From NCBI GenBank assembly GCA_944341895.1, contig CALVMB010000007.1, forward strand, positions 1-46,670: 46,670 nucleotides of DNA, written 5' to 3'. The translations under genes and the position numbers were made by a program. Below are positions 29,326-38,116 of this stretch, in pieces (the stretch's first letter is position 1; the number at the start of each line of letters is the position of its first letter). This DNA is from an uncultured Clostridia bacterium. GTDB lineage: Bacteria; Bacillota; Clostridia; Christensenellales; Borkfalkiaceae. The notes under the pieces are model-generated. The model saw only the letters and a list, made by a program, of their open reading frames with translations, was not told the origin of the DNA and did no database searches.

Positions 29326-31161
29326 ATGGGCGAAAAACAGCAAATCAAACAAAAAAACAAAAAAAGCAAGCGTACCTACATCGGCGGGCAGGCGGTGCTC
29401 GAAGGGGTGATGATGCGCGGCAAAACGGCATATGCCACCGCCGTGCGCGATCCCGAGGGCAACATCCAGGTCGAAAGCCGCCGCCTGCATCCTTCCAAAG
29501 GCATGCGGATCTGCTCCAAGATCCCCATCCTGCGCGGCGTCGTCAACTTCGTCGCGTCGCTGGTGGGCGGGTCCAAGATCCTCATGCGCAGCGCGGAGGT
29601 GTACGGCGACGAGGGCGAACCTTCCCGCTTCGAAAAATGGTGCGAAAAGAAACTGCACGTCAATCTGATGTCCGTCATTTCGGTGTTTGCCACCGTGCTG
29701 GGCATCGTGCTGGCGGTCGGGCTGTTCGTTGCGCTTCCGCTGTGGCTGTCCAAACTGCTCTTTCCCGAGCGGCTCTGGTTCACTATCGGGTATAACTTCG
29801 CACAGGGCGGCATCCGCCTCGTCATCTTTATCCTGTATATCGTCGTCATCACGCTGATGCGGGATATCCGCCGCGTGTTCATGTACCACGGCGCCGAGCA
29901 TAAGACCATCACCTGTTTCGAAAAGGGGCTGGAACTCACCCCCGAAAACGCCAGGCAGTGCTCGCGCATCCATGACCGCTGCGGCACCACCTTCCTGTTC
30001 CTCGTCATGGCGGTCAGCATCATCGTCTATTCGGTGGTCAACTGGCTGTTCCGCGATTCCTTCGACGGCATCGCCAACGAAGTGCTCAAATATATGGCAG
30101 AGTTCGGCGTCAAACTTCTGTTCCTGCCGCTGGTGGCGGGGCTTTCGTACGAAGTGCTCAAACTTCTCGCAAAGACGCAGAGCAAGATCTTTTTGCCCAT
30201 CAAGGCGCCGGGGTTTGCCTTGCAGAAACTGACCACGCGCGAACCCACGCCCGACATGCTCGAAGTCGCCATTGCGGCGTTTAAGCAGGTGGAGGCGATG
30301 GACGCCGACCCTTCCGTGCCCGAGACCGATTTCGTCGTCTCGCGGAGCGTGCGCAAGTACACCGAGGAACTCAAAGCGGCGTTTGCCGAGCAAGGCATCG
30401 ACGAGAGCGACGCGGAGTGGCTCGTCTCGTTGCAGACGGGCGTCGCGCGGAGCGATCTGTCCGCCTGCGACACCATGCTCGCGCCTTCCAAGGTGCGCAC
30501 GATGGACGCCATCGCCGCCGAGCGCCTGCGCGGCAGGCCGCTGTGGTATATTTTGGGCGACACCGAATTTTACGGCTGCAAGATCAAAGTGGACGAACGG
30601 GTGCTCATCCCGCGCCCCGAGACCGAACTGCTCGCCGAAATGGCGGTCAAGGCGGCGGAAGAAGGGGATAAGATCCTCGATCTTTGCACGGGCAGCGGCT
30701 GCATCGCCGTCGCCGTCGCGGCGAACGCGCGCGACAAAAAGGTGACGGTCACCGCGTCGGACATCAGCGCCGCCGCGCTGGAAGTCGCCGCCGAAAACGC
30801 AAATACGAACGGCGTCGCGGTCAGATTTATCGAGAGCGACCTCTTTTCCGCGGTCAGGGGCAAGTTCAACATCATCGTGTGCAATCCTCCTTACATCGCC
30901 TCGGACGACATCGAGCGTCTGCAGCGCGAGATCCGCGAATACGAGCCGCATACGGCATTGGACGGCGGTCCCGACGGGCTGGATTTTTACCGCAGGCTCG
31001 CCAAAGAAGCGCCCAAGCACCTCGTGCGCGGCGGCACGCTGCTCATGGAGTGCGGCGAAGGACAGGCGCAGGCGATCGTCAGACTGTTCGGAAAATTCGA
31101 TTACACCATGATCTCGCGCGACTATGGCGGCGTCGAACGCTACGTGCGCGCGGTGCTGTAA
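29326..31161 (+). CDS. prmC: Fusion of DUF1385 membrane protein and PrmC release-factor methyltransferase (611 aa)
   Basis: Residues 1 to about 330 are a DUF1385 protein (G-G-Q-A-V-L-E-G-V-M-M-R-G near 20-32, several membrane helices, H-G-A-E-H-K near 190). Residues from about 335 to 611 are PrmC/HemK: helical substrate domain, L-D-L-C-T-G-S-G-C-I-A SAM motif, and the catalytic N-P-P-Y. PrmC methylates the GGQ glutamine of release factors; prfA follows 12 bases later. There is no stop or frameshift between the domains. ATG 29326 is chosen for GGAG upstream and the DUF1385 start; the frame is open to 29224 through the rpmE terminator. The fusion would place RF methylation at the membrane. Confidence 0.92.
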   Translation: MGEKQQIKQKNKKSKRTYIGGQAVLEGVMMRGKTAYATAVRDPEGNIQVESRRLHPSKGMRICSKIPILRGVVNFVASLVGGSKILMRSAEVYGDEGEPSRFEKWCEKKLHVNLMSVISVFATVLGIVLAVGLFVALPLWLSKLLFPERLWFTIGYNFAQGGIRLVIFILYIVVITLMRDIRRVFMYHGAEHKTITCFEKGLELTPENARQCSRIHDRCGTTFLFLVMAVSIIVYSVVNWLFRDSFDGIANEVLKYMAEFGVKLLFLPLVAGLSYEVLKLLAKTQSKIFLPIKAPGFALQKLTTREPTPDMLEVAIAAFKQVEAMDADPSVPETDFVVSRSVRKYTEELKAAFAEQGIDESDAEWLVSLQTGVARSDLSACDTMLAPSKVRTMDAIAAERLRGRPLWYILGDTEFYGCKIKVDERVLIPRPETELLAEMAVKAAEEGDKILDLCTGSGCIAVAVAANARDKKVTVTASDISAAALEVAAENANTNGVAVRFIESDLFSAVRGKFNIIVCNPPYIASDDIERLQREIREYEPHTALDGGPDGLDFYRRLAKEAPKHLVRGGTLLMECGEGQAQAIVRLFGKFDYTMISRDYGGVERYVRAVL

Positions 31162-31173
31162 GGGCGGGCGGCT

Positions 31174-32244
31174 ATGATCAAGAAACTGGAAGACGTCCTC
31201 GCGCGCTACCGCAAACTGTCCGAAGAGATGTCCGATCCCGCCGTCATCGCCAAGCCCGAGCGCTGGACGCAGTGCGCCAAGGAGCACGCGGACATCGCCG
31301 AAACGGCGGAAAAATATCTCGAATACAAGCGCATCGAGCGCGAGATGAACGAGGCGTTCGCGGCGGCGGCATCGGAGACGGACAAGGAACTCAAAGACCT
31401 GCTCACCGAGGAAGGGTATGCCTGCAAGGAACAACTCGCGCAGGCGGAAAACGAATTGCGCATCCTGCTCCTTCCCAAGGATAAGAACGACGACCGAAAC
31501 GTCGTCGTGGAGATCCGCGGCGGCGCAGGCGGGGAGGAGGCGAGCCTGTTCGCCGCCGACCTGTACCGCATGTACTGCCGCTATGCCGAGTCCGTGCACT
31601 GGAAGACCGAACTCATCGACGTGAACGAGACCGAACTGGGCGGCATGAAAGAGGTCGTGTTCACCGTTTCGGGCAAGGGCGTGTACAGCAAACTCAAATT
31701 CGAAAGCGGCGTGCACCGCGTCCAGCGCGTTCCCGAAACGGAATCGCAGGGCAGGGTGCATACTTCCACCGTCACCGTCGCCGTGCTTCCCGAGGCGGAG
31801 GACGTCGAGGTGGAGATCAACGAGAAGGACTTAAAGATCGATACCTACCGTTCGGGCGGCGCGGGCGGCCAGCACATCAACAAGACGGAAAGCTGCATCC
31901 GCATCACCCACCTGCCCACGGGCATCGTGGTCACCTGTCAGGACGAACGTTCGCAGATCAAGAACCGCGAAAAGGCGATGAAGGTGCTCAAAAGCCGCTT
32001 ATACGACCATTTCAACTCCAAGTATCAGAGCGATTACGCGGAAAACCGCAAGAGCCAGATCGGCACGGGCGACCGCAGCGAACGCATCCGAACGTACAAT
32101 TTCCCGCAAAACCGCGTCACCGATCACCGCATCGGGCTGACGCTGTACTCCCTCGACCTGTTCATGCTGGGCGATATCGGCGCCATGCTCGACGCGCTCG
32201 CCATCGCGGACAGGGAGGCGCGCCTCTCTTCCGAGCAGGATTGA
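31174..32244 (+). CDS. prfA: Peptide chain release factor 1 (356 aa)
   Basis: RF1 ends translation at UAA and UAG. The stop-recognition tripeptide is P-E-T (187-189), a PxT-type RF1 motif, and the peptidyl hydrolysis motif GGQ is at 231-233 in GGAGGQHINKTES; the C-terminal domain is complete. Its Gln233 is the target of the PrmC domain encoded just upstream. There is no frameshift site of the RF2 kind. Confidence 0.97.
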   Translation: MIKKLEDVLARYRKLSEEMSDPAVIAKPERWTQCAKEHADIAETAEKYLEYKRIEREMNEAFAAAASETDKELKDLLTEEGYACKEQLAQAENELRILLLPKDKNDDRNVVVEIRGGAGGEEASLFAADLYRMYCRYAESVHWKTELIDVNETELGGMKEVVFTVSGKGVYSKLKFESGVHRVQRVPETESQGRVHTSTVTVAVLPEAEDVEVEINEKDLKIDTYRSGGAGGQHINKTESCIRITHLPTGIVVTCQDERSQIKNREKAMKVLKSRLYDHFNSKYQSDYAENRKSQIGTGDRSERIRTYNFPQNRVTDHRIGLTLYSLDLFMLGDIGAMLDALAIADREARLSSEQD

Positions 32245-32358
32245 ACGCATTTCACGTGCGGCGCCGCCCGTGCGGCTGCCTGCGCGCAGGCTGGGAACGG
32301 GCGCATGATCACCATCCGAAACAAAAAATTTTTGTTGTATACCGAGGTATAAACGAAC

Positions 32359-33549
32359 ATGAATACGACCAAGAGGATCTCTTCCATCTCTCCTTCTCTG
32401 ACCCTTGCCATCACCGCCAAAGCCAAGGCGATGAAGGCGGAAGGCAAATCCGTCATCGGTTTCGGGGCGGGAGAACCGGATTTCAACACGCCGCAGCACA
32501 TCATTGACGCCGCCAAGGACGCGTTGGACAAGGGGTATACAAAATACACGCCTTCGTCCGGGCTTCCCGCGCTGCGCAAAAAGATCGCGGAAAAATTCGA
32601 GCAGGAGCAGGGCCTCGTGTATGCGCCCTCGCAGATCATCGTCTCTTCGGGCGCCAAGCATTCCATCTTCAATGCCATGTTCGCGCTCGTCGAAGAGGGG
32701 GACGAGGTCATCATCCCCGCGCCGTACTGGCTCACCTATCCCGAAGTGGTCAAAGTCTGCGGAGGTGTGAGCGTGTTCGTCGAGGGGCATAAGGACAACC
32801 ATTTCAAGATCACGCCCGAGGACCTCAAAAAGGCCATCACGCCGAAAACGAAGATGCTCATTTTCAATTCTCCCTCCAACCCGACGGGCACGGTATACAC
32901 CGAAGAGGAGATCCGCGCCATCGGCAAAGTGGTGGAAGAGGCGGGCATCTGGGTGCTTTCGGACGAGATCTATTCCAAACTCATCTACGACGGCGTCAGG
33001 CACTTCTCCATTGCGCAGGCGAGCGAGGCGCTCAAAGAAAAGACGGTCATCGTCAACGGCGTTTCCAAGACGTATGCAATGACGGGCTGGCGCATCGGCT
33101 GGCTCGCCGCGCCCGCAGACGTCGCCAAAGCGATCGATTCTTTCCAGAGCCACGCCACTTCCAATCCGACCAGCATTTCGCAGTATGCGACGCTGGCGGC
33201 GCTCGAGGGAAGCGAGGACGAACTGGTCGCCATGCGCGAGGTGTTCAACGACCGCCGCAAATTCATGATCGAGCGCATCCGTTCCATCCCGGGGCTGGAC
33301 TGCATCGAACCGGACGGCGCCTTCTATATCATGCTCGTCGTCAAGGGCCTGTACGGCAAGCGCTATGCCGGCCGCAAGATCGGCGGCTCGCTGGACGTGG
33401 CGGATATGCTCCTCGAAAAGGGCGTCGCCGTCATTCCCGGCATCGCGTTCGGCGACGACGAATGCGTGCGCCTGTCCTACGCGATCTCCAAAGAAGACAT
33501 CGCCGAAGGGCTGAACCGCATCGAGTCGTTTGTCAAGGAGGTCTTTTAA
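32359..33549 (+). CDS. aspB: Class I aminotransferase, aspartate type (396 aa)
   Basis: This PLP enzyme probably interconverts aspartate and 2-oxoglutarate with oxaloacetate and glutamate. Diagnostic are the N-terminal GFGAGEPDFNTP, P-S-N-P-T-G-T near 175-181, S-D-E-I-Y and the PLP-lysine in N-G-V-S-K-T-Y-A-M-T-G-W-R-I-G-W. GAGG lies 11 bases before ATG. Upstream (32320-32336) is a perfect A/T palindrome, AACAAAAAATTTTTGTT, of unknown role. The next gene starts immediately after the stop, so the pair may act together around oxaloacetate. Confidence 0.93.
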   Translation: MNTTKRISSISPSLTLAITAKAKAMKAEGKSVIGFGAGEPDFNTPQHIIDAAKDALDKGYTKYTPSSGLPALRKKIAEKFEQEQGLVYAPSQIIVSSGAKHSIFNAMFALVEEGDEVIIPAPYWLTYPEVVKVCGGVSVFVEGHKDNHFKITPEDLKKAITPKTKMLIFNSPSNPTGTVYTEEEIRAIGKVVEEAGIWVLSDEIYSKLIYDGVRHFSIAQASEALKEKTVIVNGVSKTYAMTGWRIGWLAAPADVAKAIDSFQSHATSNPTSISQYATLAALEGSEDELVAMREVFNDRRKFMIERIRSIPGLDCIEPDGAFYIMLVVKGLYGKRYAGRKIGGSLDVADMLLEKGVAVIPGIAFGDDECVRLSYAISKEDIAEGLNRIESFVKEVF

Positions 33550-34953
33550 GTGATCTATTTCGACAAAGGCAAAAATCTTCTCGAAGAAGATAAATACCAT
33601 TACGAATTGCAGGACGTCGCCGAACCTGAACTGTTCCGCGACATCTATCCGTACGACGAGATCCCCAAAACGGTGTTCAACTACCGCCATGTTCCCATGA
33701 ACATGCCCGCGGAGATCTGGATCACGGACACGACTTTCCGCGACGGGCAGCAGTCCACCTCGCCGTTCACCGTCAAACAGATCGTGGACATCTTCAAGCT
33801 GATGGCGCGCCTGGGCGGGCCGAAAGGCATCGTCCGCCAGAGCGAGTTCTTCCTGTACAGCGAAAAGGACAGCCGCGCGCTCAAAGAATGCCAGGACCTG
33901 GGGCTTCGTTTCCCCGAGATCACGACGTGGATCCGCGCCAACGAAAAGGACTTCGAACTGGTTAAAGAGGCGGGCGTGGAGGAGACGGGCATCCTCGTCA
34001 GTTGTTCGGATTACCACATCTTCAAAAAGATGAACCTCACCCGCGCGCAGGCGATGGACAAATACCTCGGCATCGTCAAGAGCGCGCTCTCGCACGGCAT
34101 CAAGCCGCGCTGCCACTTTGAGGACATCACCCGCGCCGATTTCTACGGCTTCGTCGTTCCCTTTGCCAACGCGCTGATGAAACTTTCCAAGGAGAGCGGC
34201 ATCCCCGTCAAGATCCGCATGTGCGACACGATGGGCTTCGGCGTCAACTATCCGGGCACCAGCGTCCCGCGCAGCGTGCAGGGCATCGTGTACGGCCTGC
34301 ACCACCATGCGGAAGTGCCCAGCGCGCTGCTCGAATGGCACGGACACAACGATTTTTATAAGGTGGTCACCAACGCGACCACGGCATGGCTGTACGGCGC
34401 AAGTTCGGTCAACTGCTCGCTGCTGGGCATCGGCGAACGCACGGGCAACTGCCCGCTCGAAGCGATGGCGATCGAATACGCTTCGCTGCGCGGCACCGAT
34501 GACGGAATGGACTTTACCGCCATCACCGACATCGCCCGCTATTTCGAGGAAGAACTCGGCTACATCATCCCGCCCACGACGCCTTTCGTCGGGCGCGCGT
34601 TCAACGCGACCCGCGCGGGCATCCATGCGGACGGCATGCTCAAAGACCCCGAGATCTACAACATCTTCGATACGGCAAAGATCCTGGGCAGGCCGGCGCG
34701 CGTCTCCATCAACAACGCCAGCGGTCTGGCGGGCATCGCCTACTGGATCAACGACTACTATTTCCTGCCCGACGATCACAAGATCGACAAGCGCGACGAA
34801 CTGGTCGTGAAGATGAAGGAGATCATCGACAGCGAGTACGCCGCGGGCCGCAACAGCATCTGGGGCGACGACGAACTGGACAACATGATCCGCCAGATCG
34901 ACCGCGACAAGCACCGCGAATTCGTCGCGTTCGGCAGGCTGAAAAAAGGCTGA
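33550..34953 (+). CDS. DRE-TIM condensing enzyme, possible Re-citrate synthase (467 aa)
   Basis: The protein belongs to the isopropylmalate/homocitrate synthase superfamily: T-D-T-T-F-R-D-G-Q-Q (59-68) with the catalytic Arg-Asp, W-H-G-H-N-D with metal-binding histidines (about 264-269), and G-E-R-T-G-N. It lacks the LeuA C-terminal regulatory domain. Its overall look (long N-terminal extension ending VPMNMPAEIWI, no leu genes near) recalls the Re-type citrate synthases of Clostridia often misannotated as isopropylmalate synthase; this is inference. Citrate made from acetyl-CoA and oxaloacetate would fit the aspartate aminotransferase partner and PFOR. Start GTG abuts the previous stop, with AAGGAGG inside the upstream gene. 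Confidence 0.85.
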   Translation: MIYFDKGKNLLEEDKYHYELQDVAEPELFRDIYPYDEIPKTVFNYRHVPMNMPAEIWITDTTFRDGQQSTSPFTVKQIVDIFKLMARLGGPKGIVRQSEFFLYSEKDSRALKECQDLGLRFPEITTWIRANEKDFELVKEAGVEETGILVSCSDYHIFKKMNLTRAQAMDKYLGIVKSALSHGIKPRCHFEDITRADFYGFVVPFANALMKLSKESGIPVKIRMCDTMGFGVNYPGTSVPRSVQGIVYGLHHHAEVPSALLEWHGHNDFYKVVTNATTAWLYGASSVNCSLLGIGERTGNCPLEAMAIEYASLRGTDDGMDFTAITDIARYFEEELGYIIPPTTPFVGRAFNATRAGIHADGMLKDPEIYNIFDTAKILGRPARVSINNASGLAGIAYWINDYYFLPDDHKIDKRDELVVKMKEIIDSEYAAGRNSIWGDDELDNMIRQIDRDKHREFVAFGRLKKG

Positions 34954-34992
34954 ACTTTTCATAATTTTTTTGAAAAAATTTCGGCAAATGTA

Positions 34993-35021
34993 TTGAAAGT
35001 AGCGCAAAAATACGCTAAAAT
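34993..35021 (+). promoter_or_regulatory. Promoter of the P-loop protein gene
   Basis: TTGAAA (34993-34998), 17 bp, TAAAAT (35016-35021), then GGAGG before ATG 35055. A weak hairpin TTTTCA/TGAAAA with T-rich loop (about 34956-34976) may end the preceding operon. Confidence 0.82.
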
Positions 35022-35054
35022 AGAAGCATAGAAGTCTATCAAACGGAGGTTTCC

Positions 35055-35462
35055 ATGATCAAAATTATCTACGGGCCCAAAGGCACCGGCAAGACGAAGA
35101 TCTTAATCGATGAGGCAAACAACAAAGTCGCAACCGCCAAAGGGCACCTGATATTCATCACCAATACCAAACGGTACATGTATGATCTGCACAGGGATGT
35201 CCGTTTCATCGATACGCAGGATTTCCAGGTCGCGGGCGAAGAAGCGCTGATCGGCTTCATCAAGGGCGTCGTCGCCGCCAATCACGACAACGAATACCTG
35301 TTCATCGACGGCGCGGCGCGCATCGCGGGCAAAGAGATCAAGGACATGGCGGCGTTCTACTACATGCTCGACAAGATCTCGGCGGACAACAACCTCACGG
35401 TCTACGTGACGTGCAGTTGCGCGAAAGATGAACTGCCCGACTTCGTCGCCAAATATCTGTAA
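35055..35462 (+). CDS. Small P-loop ATPase-like protein of unknown function (135 aa)
   Basis: Walker A GPKGTGKT is at residues 7-14, a hydrophobic strand ending L-F-I-D-G near 82-86 is a plausible Walker B, and VTCSCAKDELP follows near the end. Proteins like this are widespread in Clostridia and are sometimes labelled PilT-like, but nothing here links it to pili. It stands alone between its own promoter and a terminator. Confidence 0.8.
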   Translation: MIKIIYGPKGTGKTKILIDEANNKVATAKGHLIFITNTKRYMYDLHRDVRFIDTQDFQVAGEEALIGFIKGVVAANHDNEYLFIDGAARIAGKEIKDMAAFYYMLDKISADNNLTVYVTCSCAKDELPDFVAKYL

Positions 35463-35471
35463 AGAGCGGCC

Positions 35472-35507
35472 GCCCTTCCCGCCAAAGCGGGAAGGGCAAC
35501 CTTTTTG
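35472..35507 (+). terminator. Intrinsic terminator
   Basis: GCCCTTCCCGC (35472-35482) and GCGGGAAGGGC (35487-35497) pair around CAAA and are followed by AACCTTTTTG. Confidence 0.92.
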
Positions 35508-35577
35508 TAAAGCGTGCGGCGCGCTGCCGCGCGCCGTTTTTCAAAGTGGCGCGGCCTCGGCCGCCGCAGGAGGAATT

Positions 35578-37065
35578 ATGAAGTTTATCAGCACACGCGG
35601 CGGCGAGTGCGTCACGGGCGCACAGGCGATCGCGCAGGGCATCGCATGCGACGGCGGTCTGTTCGTTCCCGAGACCTTCCCGCCCGTTTCCAAAGAAGAA
35701 CTGGAAGCCATGCTGCCCATGAGTTATGCCGAGCGCGCGGCGGCCGTCCTGTACAAATATCTCGACGATTACGACCTCGAAGAACTCAAAGCCGCCTGCG
35801 AAAAGGCATACGGCAAATTTGAGGAAGGGGACGCGGCGCCGCTGGTCAAGATCGATACGTCGCTGTACATGCTCGAACTGTTCCACGGCCCCACATGCGC
35901 GTTCAAGGACCTCGCGCTCACGCTCTTGCCCTATCTTTTGCGCAAGGGCTGCGACTTGAGCGGCATCAAAGAGCAGATCCTTATCCTCGTTGCCACCAGC
36001 GGCGACACGGGCAAAGCGGCGCTCGAAGGGTTCAAGGACGCGGAAGGCGTCAAGATCATGGTGTTCTATCCGCATGACGGCGTCTCCAAAATGCAGAAGT
36101 TGCAGATGGCGACGCAGGAGGGGAAGAACGTGAACGTGCTGGGCGTGCGCGGCAATTTCGATGAATGCCAGTCCGCCGTCAAGCGCATTTTCACGGACGA
36201 GGACTGCCGCGAGGACCTCAAAAAACGCGGCTATATCCTCTCTTCGGCGAACTCCATCAACTTCGGCAGGCTCGCCCCGCAGATCGCCTACTATTTTTCG
36301 GCATATCTCGATCTCGTCTCTTCGGGGCAGATCGAACTGGGCGACAAGGTGAATTTCGCCGTCCCGACGGGCAATTTCGGCAACATTCTCGCCGCCTACT
36401 ACGCCAAGCGCATGGGGCTCCCCGTCGGAAAACTCATCTGCGCATCCAACAAAAACAATATCCTGACCGACTTTTTCCGCACGGGCGTGTATGACAAGCG
36501 GCGCGAATTTTATAAGACGATGTCGCCGTCCATGGACATCCTCATTTCCAGCAACCTCGAGCGCCTGCTGTTCGAGTTTGCCGAACGCAGTCCCGTGCGC
36601 GTCTCCATGCGCATGCAGAAACTTGCCGAAGAGGGGATGTACCGCCTGTACGAGGATGAACTCGAAGCCATGCAGCAGGAGTTCTGGGCGGATTTCTGCG
36701 ACGAGGAGCAGACGGTGGAGACCATCTACGATTTCTTTGAAGAGTACCAGTACCCCATGGACACGCACACCGCGTGCGCGATGTACGCCGCCTCCGTGTA
36801 CATGGCGGAAAACAAAAAGGACGGCGCCCCCATGGTCGTCGTCTCCACGGCAAGCCCGTACAAGTTCCCGCAGGACGTCATGTACGCCATCACGGGCAAC
36901 GACATCAAGGATTCGTTCAAGGCGATCAAGCACCTCAACATTGCCACGGCGATGAAGGTGCCCGCAAGTCTCGCGGGCCTGCGCGACAAGCCCGTGCGCT
37001 TTACCGCCGTCGCGGACAGGGAAGACCTGTACGCCAACGTCCTTTCCTTTGTGGAAAAGGGCTGA
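35578..37065 (+). CDS. thrC: Threonine synthase (495 aa)
   Basis: The PLP enzyme converts O-phosphohomoserine to threonine. The PLP lysine is K110 in H-G-P-T-C-A-F-K-D; N-terminal F-I-S-T-R-G-G and the phosphate-binding ATSGDTGKAALEGF block are typical of the long class I ThrC. AGGAGG seven bases upstream supports ATG 35578, although the frame is open to 35428. No other threonine gene is adjacent. A clean terminator follows. Confidence 0.96.
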   Translation: MKFISTRGGECVTGAQAIAQGIACDGGLFVPETFPPVSKEELEAMLPMSYAERAAAVLYKYLDDYDLEELKAACEKAYGKFEEGDAAPLVKIDTSLYMLELFHGPTCAFKDLALTLLPYLLRKGCDLSGIKEQILILVATSGDTGKAALEGFKDAEGVKIMVFYPHDGVSKMQKLQMATQEGKNVNVLGVRGNFDECQSAVKRIFTDEDCREDLKKRGYILSSANSINFGRLAPQIAYYFSAYLDLVSSGQIELGDKVNFAVPTGNFGNILAAYYAKRMGLPVGKLICASNKNNILTDFFRTGVYDKRREFYKTMSPSMDILISSNLERLLFEFAERSPVRVSMRMQKLAEEGMYRLYEDELEAMQQEFWADFCDEEQTVETIYDFFEEYQYPMDTHTACAMYAASVYMAENKKDGAPMVVVSTASPYKFPQDVMYAITGNDIKDSFKAIKHLNIATAMKVPASLAGLRDKPVRFTAVADREDLYANVLSFVEKG

Positions 37066-37141
37066 ACCCGCCTCCCGCCTTCGGGCGCCGCTTTGCGGCC
37101 GTTTGCGCGGGCTGCTTGAAACGACTGAATCGATTTCACAC

Positions 37142-37170
37142 AAAGAGCCGCCGCCCGCGGCTCTTTTTCT
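37142..37170 (+). terminator. Intrinsic terminator after thrC
   Basis: AAAGAGCCGC (37142-37151) and GCGGCTCTTT (37157-37166), then TTCT. Confidence 0.9.
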
Positions 37171-37183
37171 GTTCTGCACCGCC

Positions 37184-37213
37184 GCATAAAATGCCGCACG
37201 ATGGGCAACACTA
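37184..37213 (+). promoter_or_regulatory. Sigma-F/sigma-G-like promoter of spoVAC
   Basis: GCATA (37184-37188) and GGCAACACTA (37204-37213), 15 bp apart, fit the forespore consensus (GYATA with GG-xx-A-x-A-x-T). spoVA operons are forespore-expressed in Bacillus. The leader to ATG 37325 is about 110 nt. Confidence 0.55.
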
Positions 37214-37324
37214 AGGGCATGAAACAGCGAGTGCGCGTATACGGCGACGGCGTCCGCGGCCGCGACGAGCGCGAAAGTTTATGCGGCGCCTTTTTCCCGC
37301 GCGCCGTGCGGGACGGTGATTCGA

Positions 37325-37876
37325 ATGCAGACGCAACCTGAAAGCAATGCCAACTCTTCGACCGTGCAAGGCGGCGGACAAGGGGCGGGTGAGCCGCAGA
37401 ACAGTGCGGCAAAGGGCGATTCCGCGCTCCTGCGCAACACGGTAAACGAAAACTACCTTGCCTATGTGCGCTCTTTTGCGCCGCCGACCAAGCATTTCCA
37501 CAACTGCCTGCGCGCCTTTCTGGTCGGCGGGCTCATCTGCTGTGTGGGGCAGTTCCTGCGCATCGAGTTTTCCTACCTGTTGCATCTGCAGGGCGACGAA
37601 CTCGCGGGCGCCGTGTCCATGGCGCTCATCTTTCTCGGCTGTCTTCTGACGGGTCTGGGCGTATACGACCGCATCGGCAAGGCGGCGGGCGCAGGTTCCA
37701 TCGTTCCCATCACGGGATTTGCCAACAGCGTGTGTTCCCCCGCGCTCGAATTCAAGGCGGAGGGTATGATCACGGGCTTGGCGGCAAAAATGTTTGTCGT
37801 CGCGGGACCCATCATCGTCTACGGCGTTCTGTCGGGCACGGCGGTCGGCATCATCTATTATTTATTAAGCCTGTAA
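37325..37876 (+). CDS. spoVAC: Stage V sporulation protein AC, stand-alone (183 aa)
   Basis: SpoVAC is a membrane channel component for dipicolinic acid uptake into the forespore and release at germination. Family features: N-terminal tail, NCLRAFLVGGLICCVGQFL, G-L-G-V-Y-D-R-I-G-K-A-A-G-A-G-S-I-V-P-I-T-G-F-A-N (central block), and about four to five membrane helices. ATG 37325 is preferred over GTG 37316 because GGGACGG is then well spaced. In most spore formers spoVAC is followed by spoVAD and spoVAE; here a terminator follows, so it is solitary. It could also be labelled SpoVAE by the shared family. Confidence 0.93.
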   Translation: MQTQPESNANSSTVQGGGQGAGEPQNSAAKGDSALLRNTVNENYLAYVRSFAPPTKHFHNCLRAFLVGGLICCVGQFLRIEFSYLLHLQGDELAGAVSMALIFLGCLLTGLGVYDRIGKAAGAGSIVPITGFANSVCSPALEFKAEGMITGLAAKMFVVAGPIIVYGVLSGTAVGIIYYLLSL

Positions 37877-37900
37877 TTTTCTGCAAATATTTCGATCTGC

Positions 37901-37930
37901 AAAACCGTGACCCATGCTCACGGTTTTTTG
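37901..37930 (+). terminator. Intrinsic terminator after spoVAC
   Basis: AAAACCGTGA (37901-37910) and TCACGGTTTT (37918-37927) pair perfectly and are followed by TTG and TTTT. Confidence 0.92.
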
Positions 37931-37962
37931 TTTTAAGCGAACGATAACTTTCCGAAAGGCTA

Positions 37963-37991
37963 TTGACTTTCCCGTCCGCGTATTTTATAAT
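37963..37991 (+). promoter_or_regulatory. Promoter of the surface lipoprotein gene
   Basis: TTGACT (37963-37968), 17 bp, TATAAT (37986-37991); the leader is about 120 nt. Confidence 0.9.
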
Positions 37992-38116
37992 AGAGTCAGG
38001 CTGAAAAAGTTGTTTTTATGTATAAAAACAGGTTGCAAACTTCGTTTGCAACCAAACGCGTTTTATCAGCCGCCAAATCGAGCGCCTATGGGCGCCCAAA
38101 TTGTAAGGAGGGGTCT

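Noticed and set aside
29221..31761. 846-aa minus-strand ORF opposite the DUF1385-PrmC gene
   Set aside because: Shadow frame; no domain, and the plus strand is unambiguous.
31999..35007. 1002-aa minus-strand ORF opposite prfA, the aminotransferase and the condensing enzyme
   Set aside because: Its length is striking but it crosses three conserved plus-strand genes and has no recognisable motif.
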